Assembly (NCBI RefSeq): GCF_001618865.1
Contig: NZ_CP015136.1
Span: 6,855,001-6,919,000, forward strand
Source of the DNA: Luteitalea pratensis
GTDB lineage: Bacteria > Acidobacteriota > Vicinamibacteria > Vicinamibacterales > Vicinamibacteraceae
Direction of reading: 5' to 3'
Length of the DNA: 64,000 bases
Positions 17,026 to 24,704 of the stretch are shown here, piece by piece. Within the stretch, counting starts at the first letter, position 1, and each line of letters starts with the position of its first letter. The notes under the pieces were generated by a model. That model saw nothing but the letters and a program-made list of their open reading frames with translations. It was not told the DNA's origin and did not search any database. Both the position numbers and the translations under genes were made by a program.

Positions 17026-17655
17026 CTACGGTCCGCCCGCCCGCGTCAGCGCCGCGTAGTCCTCAGGTGTATCGAGGTCGTTGAGCACACCGGCATCGTC
17101 CACCGGCATGTCGCACACGGCGCCGTGTGCCGCGAGCGACCGCATGATCGTCCGTGCGCCTTGTGCGGGATCGGCCGCCTGGAGCAGCGCAAGGACATCA
17201 CGCCTCCAGACCACCGGGTGGCCATGCCGGCCGTCGCACAACGGGCGAATCGCCCGCACGTCCGCGCTCACGGGCGCCTGGGCCACGGCCCGAACGGTCG
17301 AGCTTCGCACGCGCGGCACGTCCACCAACGTCGCCAGCGCCCAGTCGCCGTCGGTCTGCGCGAAGGCCCAGCGCAGCCCGTGCAACAGCGATCCGAGCTG
17401 TCCCTCGAGATGTCGGGGGTTGTAAAGCACCTCGACGTCGGCGCTCACAAGCGCTGCGGCGATCAGGTCGTGGTGCTCCCCGGTGACGACGCCGAGTGGG
17501 CCGATGCCGGCTTCGCGTAATGTCTGCATCACATGTACGGCGAGCGGCTCCTGCGTCGCCGGCCACGGCAGGAGCGCCTTGGGCCGACCCATCCGTAAGG
17601 AACGGCCTGCAGCCAGGACAATTCCTGGCATAAGACGGAACGCAACTTGCCCCAT
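17026..17655 (-). CDS. MobA-like nucleotidyltransferase (molybdenum cofactor cytidylyl-/guanylyltransferase type)
   Basis: 209 aa from the ATG at 17655; the ATG at 17631 (MPGIVLAAGRSLRMGRPKALLPW) is nearly as good. The G-rich loop LAAGRSLRMGRPK is the NTP-binding signature of the MobA/MocA family, with VDVPRV for the metal-binding Asp and GHPVVWRRD further on. MocA-type enzymes cap molybdopterin with CMP for xanthine-dehydrogenase-type enzymes. moaE-moaD at 27.6 kb show that the pathway is present. A longer frame reaching 18276 is rejected because it runs through the tRNA-Sec gene. A TATAGT box lies shortly upstream of the start. Confidence 0.82.
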   Translation of the reverse strand: MGQVAFRLMPGIVLAAGRSLRMGRPKALLPWPATQEPLAVHVMQTLREAGIGPLGVVTGEHHDLIAAALVSADVEVLYNPRHLEGQLGSLLHGLRWAFAQTDGDWALATLVDVPRVRSSTVRAVAQAPVSADVRAIRPLCDGRHGHPVVWRRDVLALLQAADPAQGARTIMRSLAAHGAVCDMPVDDAGVLNDLDTPEDYAALTRAGGP

Positions 17656-17898
17656 TAGCGTCCAAACTATATCGTTAGGCAGGATCAGGGGCGGATAGCT
17701 GTGTGCGGGCGGGTCGCCATGGACCCGTTGTGGGCGGTGCCACCGTAGCCTGCATTTGCTGCCCGGACACGCCGGAAGAATCGACGGGATGCGTACGGGA
17801 CGCACCAGTCTTCCGGCAGCCACTCCCGCATGTGCTGCCCACAGCCACGCGGGGCCTCCCGCCGCACGCCGCGGCAGGGGGACATCGGAGGTTACGGT

Positions 17899-18105
17899 AT
17901 GCCGTCGGGAACAATCGCTCGCCTTCTCATCGACAAGGGCTTTGGGTTCATCCGTGATGAGACGGGCGTTGAACACTTCTTCCATCGCAGCGCCGTTCGT
18001 GGCGCCGTGTTCGAGCTGCTCCGCGAAGGTCAGCGAGTCGAATTCAATGCCGAGGACTCCGGCAAGGGGCCCCGGGCTGGAGACGTGAGACTGCTCGACG
18101 CGTAA
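17899..18105 (+). CDS. Cold-shock-domain protein
   Basis: 68 aa from the ATG at 17899, which has CGGAGG eight bases upstream; longer frames lack a site. RNP1-like KGFGFI is intact and the RNP2 position reads VEHFFH rather than the usual VFVHF, a common variant in small CSD proteins. It should bind single-stranded RNA or DNA and act as an RNA chaperone. It is monocistronic and ends 30 bp before a strong terminator hairpin. Confidence 0.88.
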   Translation: MPSGTIARLLIDKGFGFIRDETGVEHFFHRSAVRGAVFELLREGQRVEFNAEDSGKGPRAGDVRLLDA

Positions 18106-18135
18106 CGGAACGCACCACGCGTCGCCTTGATATGG

Positions 18136-18170
18136 AAAGGGCCGGCATCTTCGTGATGCCGGCCCTTTTT
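18136..18170 (+). terminator. Rho-independent terminator after the cold-shock gene
   Basis: GGGCCGGCATC pairs with GATGCCGGCCC around a TTCGT loop, followed by five T. The A-rich left flank means it could also stop transcripts arriving from the tRNA-Sec side on the minus strand. Confidence 0.9.
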
Positions 18171-18198
18171 GTTGCCTGCGGTCTGCCGCAGGCGGTGC

Positions 18199-18294
18199 TG
18201 GCGGAAGCCCCTGGGAGTCGAACCCAGCCATCCCGCATGACGGGACACCACCGGTTTTGAAGACCGGGAGGGCCACCGGGCCCCGTTGGCTTCC
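18199..18294 (-). tRNA. selC: tRNA-Sec (selenocysteine), anticodon TCA
   Basis: On the minus strand the gene starts GGAAGCC at 18294 and ends GGCTTCC-G-CCA with an encoded CCA. The anticodon loop in GGTCTTCAAAACC shows TCA, the UGA-reading anticodon. The T arm is GGGTTCGACTCCC and there is an extra-long variable arm (GTGTCCCGTCATGCGGGAT), as expected for tRNA-Sec. Total length is 96 nt. The organism should therefore make selenoproteins, though no selA, selB or selD is in the window. It follows the HAD phosphatase gene on the same strand after 14 bp. Confidence 0.92.
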
Positions 18295-18308
18295 AATGTC
18301 GCTGTCGA

Positions 18309-19019
18309 TCAGGGGGAGACGCGTGCCCCCGCGCCTGCGAGTACGCGAAGTACTTCGTCGACGTCGCTGAGGTCGTGAAAGACGACATCGGCGCCGGCCG
18401 CAAGAAGCGCTTCCCGATTGAACTGTCCGGTGGTGACACAGACCGACCGGGCCCCGCCGGCACGCGCCACCTCGACGTCGTTCGGTGTGTCGCCGATGAT
18501 GACGATGTCGGCCGCGGTGATGTCCTGGCCGGTGCGTGCGTGGTAGCGCGCGATCGCCACCGGCAGCAGGTCATTGCGTTCCACGGCGTCCTCGCCGAAC
18601 GCGCCCCACGCGAATTCCCTCCAGAGGTCGAAGTACGAGAGCTTGATCTCCGCGGTTTGCGAGAAGTTTCCGGTCAGCAACGCCACTTGGAACGCAGGAT
18701 CGCCTGCGAGCCGCGCCAGCAGTTCGCGCACGCCCGGCAGCACGCCCGGACCGCCCTGGACCAGTTCGATCTCCGCCTGCAGCGTCCCCATGTAGGTCTC
18801 GCGTACGCGATCGAGCAAGTCCTGTGTGAGCTCACGCCCGTCGATGGCTCGCATCGCGTCACGCAGGATGATGCTGTCGGTCCGCCCCGCTACGGGGATG
18901 CCCTCGAGCGCGTGGTCCACACCCATCGTGATCTCGACGGCCCGCTTGATGGCGCGGTAGCCGGCGCCGCCTGTGGTGATCAGCGTGCCATCGATGTCGA
19001 ACAGCAGGAGCGTCGGCAT
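18309..19019 (-). CDS. HAD-superfamily hydrolase (phosphoglycolate-phosphatase-like)
   Basis: 236 aa. Motif I is FDIDGTL (nucleophile Asp8, acid/base Asp10), motif II lies in VALLTGNFSQ and motif IV in IVIIGDTPNDVEVARAGGA. The helical cap sits between motifs I and II (about 20-90). It probably dephosphorylates a small phosphometabolite such as 2-phosphoglycolate; the substrate is not determined by the sequence. tRNA-Sec lies directly downstream on the same strand. Confidence 0.85.
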   Translation of the reverse strand: MPTLLLFDIDGTLITTGGAGYRAIKRAVEITMGVDHALEGIPVAGRTDSIILRDAMRAIDGRELTQDLLDRVRETYMGTLQAEIELVQGGPGVLPGVRELLARLAGDPAFQVALLTGNFSQTAEIKLSYFDLWREFAWGAFGEDAVERNDLLPVAIARYHARTGQDITAADIVIIGDTPNDVEVARAGGARSVCVTTGQFNREALLAAGADVVFHDLSDVDEVLRVLAGAGARVSP

Positions 19020-19023
19020 AAAC

Positions 19024-19150
19024 AGGATCTCAGGAACTCAGGAACTCAGGACGGAGGATGGAGGATGGAGGACGGAGGACGGAGGACGGAGGATGGCGGA
19101 TGGAGGATGGAGGAAAGGACGGAGGACGAATGGCGAAGGACGAGGGCCGA
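19024..19150. repeat. Heptamer/octamer array (AGGAACTC then AGGACGG/AGGATGG)
   Basis: Three 8-bp AGGATCTC/AGGAACTC units are followed by a long run of AGGACGG and AGGATGG heptamers, with decayed units at the end (ATGGCGA, AGGACGA). The complementary family, reading GTCCTCC, forms the array at 50221-50345. Confidence 0.9.
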
Positions 19151-19160
19151 CGATGGGTCT

Positions 19161-19859
19161 TCATCCGAGCGACATGGGGTTGAGCGCGCCGGTGCCTGGG
19201 TGCAATTGCAGGTATCTGGTGGCGACGCGCCGGGCGAATTCGCGGTCCTGGCTGCACGCGATCAGCGTCAGGGCTCGCGCGTCTGCGACACGGCGGACGT
19301 CGTCTGCCAGCGCCCGGCGGTCCACCGCCTCGAGCGCGGCGGTCGGATGCTCCAGGAGCACCAGTCGCGGCGCGAGCGCCAGGGCCCGCGCGAGGTGAAT
19401 CCGCATCCGCACGGGCACCGGTGCCTCGTGCGCCATCCGATCGAACCAACTGTCGTCGATGCCGGCCTCACGTGCGAGCGCATCCACCTGCGGCAGCAGG
19501 GTGTCGGGAACGGGATCGATCTCGATCGTGAGCGGCAACGCCACGTTCTGGCGCACCGTCATGCCCTCGAGCAATACCGCGCGTGCGGTGACGATGCCAA
19601 ACTGATCGAGGCCTGCGAGCCATGCGTCGCCGTCGGTGATCTCGTGTGTGGCCTGGCCGAACACCCGCACTTCGCCCTGATCAGGCAGTGTGGCTCCGTT
19701 GATCAGGTTGGTGACGACCTCGGCGCCGATGACGTCGATACCACCGAGCACGACCCGTTCGCCGGCCGGGACTCGCAGGTCGAGCAGGCGCAGTGGCCGC
19801 AAGCCCCGGTAGTCCTTGATCACGCCGGTGCATTGCACGACGGGAACGTCGGCGCTCAC
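19161..19859 (-). CDS. ABC-ATPase-like protein lacking Walker A lysine and catalytic residues
   Basis: 232 aa from a GTG at 19859 that overlaps the TGA of the upstream gene (GTGA), so translation is coupled. The overall order is that of an ABC ATPase, but each active site is altered: the P-loop region reads LGGIDVIGAEVVTNLINGA (no GKS/T), the signature region reads APVPVRMRIHLARALALAP in place of LSGGQ, and Walker B reads LVLLEHP instead of LLLDEP. Residues around RALTLIACSQD match the H-loop strand without the His. It should not hydrolyse ATP in the usual way. No permease gene is adjacent. Confidence 0.75.
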   Translation of the reverse strand: MSADVPVVQCTGVIKDYRGLRPLRLLDLRVPAGERVVLGGIDVIGAEVVTNLINGATLPDQGEVRVFGQATHEITDGDAWLAGLDQFGIVTARAVLLEGMTVRQNVALPLTIEIDPVPDTLLPQVDALAREAGIDDSWFDRMAHEAPVPVRMRIHLARALALAPRLVLLEHPTAALEAVDRRALADDVRRVADARALTLIACSQDREFARRVATRYLQLHPGTGALNPMSLG

Positions 19860-20824
19860 GCGCCCGCCTTGCCCTTGCCCTGGTCCTTGCGGGTGAGGAT
19901 GCGGTACTCGCGAATCAGCAACTCGAGGTGATCGCGCTCTTCGTCGGCGAACTCGAGGAAGACACGCTTGCCTTCCGAATCCTCGAACTTCTCGCCATAG
20001 CGCTTGAAGAAGCGATGCGACCCGCGCTCGCAACGGATGCCGATCATCAGCGCGTCCTTGTCGCCCGTCACGTTGCGCAGCGCGTCCACCCCGGCGGAGA
20101 ACAACCCGTTGGCGGCGCCGCGGAAAAAGAGGAACTGCGGCTGTGACTCGAGGTCGGGTTCTTCGGCGAGCAACTGTTTGTACCGGGCCTCCAGGCGCTC
20201 GAGATGATCGTCCTCGGCGGTCGAGAGCCGCTCGAAGACCGACCGGGCACGCGCGTCCCGGGTCATGGCCGCGGCACGGGTGTAAAACTCACGGCCCGAC
20301 CGTTCGGTGGCAATCGCAATCCGCAACGCGTCGCGCGCGAACAGCGACTCGGTCGACGCAAGCCTCGTCGTGGCTGGTCGTCCCGTCGTGCATGCCTCGC
20401 AGGTCCCATACAACTGCACGACCGCCTGCGTGACGGTGAACTTGCGGGCCTCGGCGACCTCCTCGATCATCTGTTCGATGTCCGAGCTGAGGAACTCCAT
20501 CGACTGATTGCAGCCCTTGCAAATCAGGTGGAAATGCCGCGGATGCCGGTAGCTGTGCTCGAAACGGAAACGGCCCTCGCCGAAGTCCACCTTGCGGGCG
20601 ATGCCCGCCGCTTCCATCCAGGCCAGCGTGCGATACACCGTCGCCCGGCTGATTCGCTGATCCTCCTTGCGAATCAGGTCGACCAGGTCGTCGGCCGTGA
20701 GATGCCCTTGCTGGCGCAGGAAGACGTCGACGATGCGATCGCGCTTGCTGGAGCGCTTGCTGCCGGCCGGCCGCAGGCTGTCGACGTAGGCTGCCGTGGT
20801 CTTCTCTGACTGCATGATGGGCAC
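19856..20824 (-). CDS. Fur-family regulator fused to a rubrerythrin/ferritin-like diiron domain
   Basis: 322 aa. Residues about 25-150 are a Fur-type winged helix (HLTADDLVDLI, ISRATVYRTLAWMEAAGI) with a histidine cluster HPRHFHL and structural zinc cysteines C102/C105 and C142/C145. Residues about 160-310 form a four-helix ferritin-like domain with carboxylate and ExxH ligands: E174, E204-xx-H207, E266, E296-xx-H299. Fur regulators sense metal or peroxide, and rubrerythrins reduce peroxide or bind iron, so one polypeptide may sense and respond. It lies downstream of erpA and is coupled to the pseudo-ABC gene. Confidence 0.88.
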   Translation of the reverse strand: MPIMQSEKTTAAYVDSLRPAGSKRSSKRDRIVDVFLRQQGHLTADDLVDLIRKEDQRISRATVYRTLAWMEAAGIARKVDFGEGRFRFEHSYRHPRHFHLICKGCNQSMEFLSSDIEQMIEEVAEARKFTVTQAVVQLYGTCEACTTGRPATTRLASTESLFARDALRIAIATERSGREFYTRAAAMTRDARARSVFERLSTAEDDHLERLEARYKQLLAEEPDLESQPQFLFFRGAANGLFSAGVDALRNVTGDKDALMIGIRCERGSHRFFKRYGEKFEDSEGKRVFLEFADEERDHLELLIREYRILTRKDQGKGKAGA

Positions 20825-20930
20825 GCCCGCGAAACCGTATCAGGCCAGAGGATCGACGGCCGCGAGGTAACCGGGCGCGCCGAACCTGGAGACGCGACGC
20901 GCGGAGCCACTCCGCGGTAGGAGGGCGAAA

Positions 20931-21260
20931 CTAGACCGAGAAGGACGACCCGCATCCGCAGGTCGACTTCGCGTTCGGGTTCTTGATGGTGAAGCCTCCC
21001 CCCGACAGGTTGTCGACGAAGTCGACCTCGGCGCCCTTGAGATAGCGCACGCTGATCGGGTCAACGAACAGACGGACACCATTGGACTCGACGATCCGGT
21101 CGACGTCGGCGGTCGGCTCGCCTTCCTCGATCATGAGCCCGTACTGGAACCCGGAGCAGCCGCCACCCTGGACGAACACGCGCAGGCCGGCGCTCGGCTT
21201 GCCTTCGTCGGAAAGCAATTCGCTGATCTTCTCGGCCGCGATGGAAGTGACATTTATCAT
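20931..21260 (-). CDS. erpA: Iron-sulfur cluster insertion protein ErpA (A-type carrier)
   Basis: 109 aa from the ATG at 21260 (AGGAG nine bases upstream; a longer frame to 21296 has no site). The three conserved cysteines are present: C35 in GGGCSGFQY and C101/C103 in the C-terminal [10 protein letters not shown]-type carriers deliver Fe-S clusters to apoproteins. It is probably co-transcribed with the Fur-rubrerythrin fusion 106 bp downstream, forming an iron and oxidative-stress locus. Confidence 0.92.
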   Translation of the reverse strand: MINVTSIAAEKISELLSDEGKPSAGLRVFVQGGGCSGFQYGLMIEEGEPTADVDRIVESNGVRLFVDPISVRYLKGAEVDFVDNLSGGGFTIKNPNAKSTCGCGSSFSV

Positions 21261-21403
21261 GGAAGAAAGACTCCTGAAGGCCCTTGGGGGCGCCAAAGCC
21301 CGGAGGGCGAAGGTGCCTCATGTCAGTATAGCGACCGGTCAGAGGCCCGGGCAACCGCCCGGACGGCTGGGCCATCCGCGGCCGTCGCCGCGTCACAAGC
21401 TAC

Positions 21404-22837
21404 ATGTCTGCCGATTTGCGTCCACTGTTCCTGGCCGGCACGCCTCGCGAGACGCGTACCACCGTCGAGGTCCGCTCCCCCTATGACGATGCGCTGGTGG
21501 CGCGTGTCTCGGCCGCCGGTCCCGTCGAGTACGAGGAGGCCGCGAGGGCGTGCGTCGCTGCCGCGCCGGTCGTGGCTGCCCTCCCCTTACACGAGCGGTC
21601 CCGCCTCCTCCGCGTGGTGAGCACCGCGCTCCGCGAGCGCCGGGAGACCTTCGCCCGGTGCATCGTCCAGGAGGCCGGCAAGCCACTGCGGGATGCCCGG
21701 ACAGAAGTCGACCGGGCGGCGATGACCTTCGAGGTGGCGGCCGAGGAAGCCCGGCGGCTCCCTGGCGCCGGCGAAGTCGTGCCCATGGACCTCGCACAGC
21801 ACGGCGAAGGCCGTTTCGCCCTCACGCGCCGTGTGCCCCTCGGTCCGATTGCCGCCATTTCCCCGTTCAACTTCCCGCTGAACCTGGTGGCCCACAAGCT
21901 CGCGCCAGCCCTGGCCGCAGGGAACCCATTGGTACTCAAGCCAGCGAGCCGCACGCCCCTGTCGGCCCTGGCGCTTGCCGGCCTGATGCACGAAGCGGGG
22001 CTGCCGCCCGGCGCTCTCAGCGTGCTGCCGATGACCCGCGAAACCGGCGATCTCCTCGTCAGGGACGACCGCTATCGCCTGTTGACCTTCACCGGCTCGG
22101 CCGAAGTCGGCTGGGCGATGAAGGCCCGCGCCGGCCGCAAGAAGGTGGTTCTGGAGCTCGGCGGCAACGCGGCGGTCATCGTGGACGAGGGCGCCGATGT
22201 CGCCGCAGCTGCAGAGCGGGTGGCAATCGGCGGGTTCAGCTACGCCGGCCAAAGTTGCATCTCCGTACAGCGCGTGTACGTGCACGAGCTGGCGTGGGAT
22301 GCGTGGCTGGAGGCGTTTGTCCCCCTTGTCGAGGCGCTGGTCGTCGGCGACCCCATGGATGAGCGGACTGCTGTGGGGCCACTCATCTCGGCAGATGACG
22401 TCGACCGAATCGAAACGTGGGTCCGCGAGGCCGTCCAGGGTGGCGGCAAGGTACTCTGCGGTGGCTCGCGCCGTTCAGACCGAATCTACGCACCCACCGT
22501 CCTTACCGGCGTAGCTCGGCATGCAAAGGTCTGTGCCGAAGAAGCCTTCGCCCCGGTGGTCATCGTCGAGCGCATCGCGAACGTGGACGAAGCCATCGAC
22601 GCCGTGAACGACTCGGCATTTGGCTTGCAGGCTGGATTGTTCACGACACGGATCGAAACCACCCTGTCGGCCTTCGACCGCCTGGAGGTAGGCGGCCTGT
22701 TGATCAATGACGTGCCCACGTACCGGATCGACCACATGCCCTATGGTGGCGTGAAGGATTCCGGACTTGGCCGCGAGGGGCCGCGGTACGCGATCGAGGA
22801 CATGACCGAATTGCGACTGCTGGTCGTCCGGCGATGA
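21404..22837 (+). CDS. Aldehyde dehydrogenase family protein (NAD(P)+-dependent)
   Basis: 477 aa, the usual family length. The active-site Cys285 lies in GQSCISVQR and the general-base Glu251 in LELGGNAA. The coenzyme-binding FTGS lies at 229-232 and the C-terminal PYGGVKDSG/GREG motif is present. Overall it resembles the lactaldehyde / non-phosphorylating glyceraldehyde-3-phosphate dehydrogenase branch, but the aldehyde cannot be specified. It is divergent from erpA and not obviously part of an operon. Confidence 0.9.
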   Translation: MSADLRPLFLAGTPRETRTTVEVRSPYDDALVARVSAAGPVEYEEAARACVAAAPVVAALPLHERSRLLRVVSTALRERRETFARCIVQEAGKPLRDARTEVDRAAMTFEVAAEEARRLPGAGEVVPMDLAQHGEGRFALTRRVPLGPIAAISPFNFPLNLVAHKLAPALAAGNPLVLKPASRTPLSALALAGLMHEAGLPPGALSVLPMTRETGDLLVRDDRYRLLTFTGSAEVGWAMKARAGRKKVVLELGGNAAVIVDEGADVAAAAERVAIGGFSYAGQSCISVQRVYVHELAWDAWLEAFVPLVEALVVGDPMDERTAVGPLISADDVDRIETWVREAVQGGGKVLCGGSRRSDRIYAPTVLTGVARHAKVCAEEAFAPVVIVERIANVDEAIDAVNDSAFGLQAGLFTTRIETTLSAFDRLEVGGLLINDVPTYRIDHMPYGGVKDSGLGREGPRYAIEDMTELRLLVVRR

Positions 22838-22909
22838 GCCGGCGATGTGTCGCACGGATGGGTTGGGCGAGCGTCCGACGACGCCACGCCTGACGGAGGA
22901 CGACACGAC

Positions 22910-23821
22910 ATGAGACGCGCACCCGTTGGACTGGCCCTGCCGGCACTGATGCTCCTTGCGGCTACCGCGTGCGGACCACGCAGTGAAACGCCGCCGAGCG
23001 AAAAGACCGCTGCGGCCCCGGCCGCAACGCCCGCGGCGTCAGGAACCGAGGCGTCCGTGAACCCGGCGCCGCCCGAAACACCGCCTGCGGGTGCGCCTGG
23101 CGCGACCACGCCAGCAGCGGCCGGCTCGACCGACAACGCCGTGGCCGGCAGTCCGGCGGCGGCGGCACGTCCTCCCGGAGCCCCGCCCCCGCCAATCGCC
23201 CCTGCCAGCAACGAAGGGAGAGGGACCGTCGGCGCCGCGTCGACTGCCAGGACTGCCGAAGCGGCACCCGCGCCACCGCGCCCGGCTCCGTTGCGGATGG
23301 TGACGGTGCCTGCCGATACGTCGCTGCGCGTGTCGTTGGTCACCGCGGTCGCCTCCGACACCAGCGCCGTCGAGGACAAGGTCACGGGCAGCATCGTTCG
23401 CGACGTGATCGTCGATGGCGAGCCCGTGATTCCGGCCGGTTCCCGCGTCCACGGCGAAGTGACCCTCGCGCAACCCAGTGCGAAGGTGAAGGGCCGGGCC
23501 GCGCTGACGCTGCGGTTCCACACGGTCACGATTGGATCGCGCAGCTACGACATCGCTGCCGCACCGATTCGCCGCGAGGCGGAGGGCACCAAGAAGAAGG
23601 ACGCCCGTGACATCGGCATCGGCGCCGGGGCTGGCGCGGTGATCGGCGGCATCATCGGCGGTGGCAAGGGCGCGGCCATCGGTGCGGGCGTCGGCGGCGG
23701 CGCGGGCGCCACCAAGGTCCTCGTCACCAAGGGCGCCGAGGTCAGGCTGCCGTCGGGGACGATCGTGACGACCCACCTCGGCTCACCGCTGGTCGTCGAA
23801 ATGCCGCGCGCGGCCCGGTAG
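22910..23821 (+). CDS. Lipoprotein with Pro/Ala-rich linker, beta domain and glycine-zipper region
   Basis: 303 aa from the ATG at 22910 (GGAGGA upstream). The lipobox is LLAATAC, giving a lipidated Cys at about residue 20. Residues about 20-125 are a low-complexity Ala/Pro/Thr linker. A conserved globular part follows (VPADTSLRVSLVTAVASDTSAVEDKVTG...IPAGSRVHGEV), then a glycine-zipper membrane-associating stretch (GIGAGAGAVIGGIIGGGKGAAIG). This is a common acidobacterial architecture of unknown function. A methyltransferase gene starts 11 bp downstream, so the two are probably co-transcribed. Confidence 0.8.
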   Translation: MRRAPVGLALPALMLLAATACGPRSETPPSEKTAAAPAATPAASGTEASVNPAPPETPPAGAPGATTPAAAGSTDNAVAGSPAAAARPPGAPPPPIAPASNEGRGTVGAASTARTAEAAPAPPRPAPLRMVTVPADTSLRVSLVTAVASDTSAVEDKVTGSIVRDVIVDGEPVIPAGSRVHGEVTLAQPSAKVKGRAALTLRFHTVTIGSRSYDIAAAPIRREAEGTKKKDARDIGIGAGAGAVIGGIIGGGKGAAIGAGVGGGAGATKVLVTKGAEVRLPSGTIVTTHLGSPLVVEMPRAAR

Positions 23822-23832
23822 CATCGACGCTG

Positions 23833-24645
23833 ATGGCTCGATACACGACCCTCGCGTCGGCGATTGCCCCCGTCACCGGAATTCTCCTGGCGACGTGTAT
23901 CGCCGTGCAGGCACAGGCACCCAGGCCGCGCGAACCCCAGCCGGCAGGACCTGTACGTCCGCAGGGCCTGACGTCGGCGCCGCGCACGGCGCCTCCTCAG
24001 CCTGGGGCACCTCCCGAACCGCTGCCCAGACCGGTCCGGCAAGCGCCCGCACAACCCTCGCAGCAGCGTGGGCACGGCCGGCTCTTCCAGCCGCAGGACC
24101 TCGGCAAGCTGGAGGGTCCCGACCGCGAGGCCTGGCAGCGCCCGGAGCTGATCATGGACGCGCTGGGTATCGGCGACGGATCGGTCGTGGCCGACCTCGG
24201 CGCGGGTGGCGGATGGTTCACCGTGAGGCTCGCCAAACGCGTGGGTCCGAACGGCGTGGTGTATGCCGAGGACATCCAGCCGCAGATGATCGAGGCGATC
24301 CAACGACGGGTGCAGCGCGAGGGGTTGCGCAACGTCTCGACGGTCCTCGGGGCGGCCGATCATCCGTCGCTGCCGCAGGCACGCCTCGACGCCGCGCTGA
24401 TGGTCGAGACCATCTATGAGGTCGAAGATCGTCACTCGCTGCTGACCAACGTACGGGCCGCGCTCAAGCCGGCTGGGCGGCTCGGGATCGTCGAGTACCG
24501 CACCGATGGCGGCGGTCCGGGGCCGCCGCCCGAACAGCGCCTGCCGGCGGCGCAGGTGATCCGAGCGGCGGAGACCGCGGGATTCCGCTTCGTCCGCCAG
24601 GAGCAGTTCCTCCCCTATCAGTACCTGCTGATCTTCACGCGCTGA
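23833..24645 (+). CDS. Exported class I SAM-dependent methyltransferase-like protein
   Basis: 270 aa. The first 28 residues form a signal peptide (GILLATCIAVQAQA) followed by a Pro/Gln-rich linker to about residue 85. The rest is a Rossmann methyltransferase with motif I VVADLGAGGGWFTVRLAK, an acidic strand end VYAEDIQ and ALKPAGRLGIVEY. A SAM-binding enzyme outside the cytoplasm lacks an obvious methyl donor, yet the leader looks genuine. The next gene is another membrane-anchored methyltransferase-like protein. Confidence 0.82.
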   Translation: MARYTTLASAIAPVTGILLATCIAVQAQAPRPREPQPAGPVRPQGLTSAPRTAPPQPGAPPEPLPRPVRQAPAQPSQQRGHGRLFQPQDLGKLEGPDREAWQRPELIMDALGIGDGSVVADLGAGGGWFTVRLAKRVGPNGVVYAEDIQPQMIEAIQRRVQREGLRNVSTVLGAADHPSLPQARLDAALMVETIYEVEDRHSLLTNVRAALKPAGRLGIVEYRTDGGGPGPPPEQRLPAAQVIRAAETAGFRFVRQEQFLPYQYLLIFTR

Positions 24646-24704
24646 TCCGTCGTGTACGTGCTGGCGTGCACTTTCCGCGTCGGATACGCTGGGCGCACGT
24701 GAAC

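Noticed and set aside
17656-18276. Longer start for the MobA-like gene
   Set aside because: The extended frame runs through the cold-shock gene, its terminator and tRNA-Sec, so it cannot be translated protein.
18199-19150. Integration site or genomic island at tRNA-Sec
   Set aside because: No integrase, no direct repeat of the tRNA 3' end and no change in gene style nearby.
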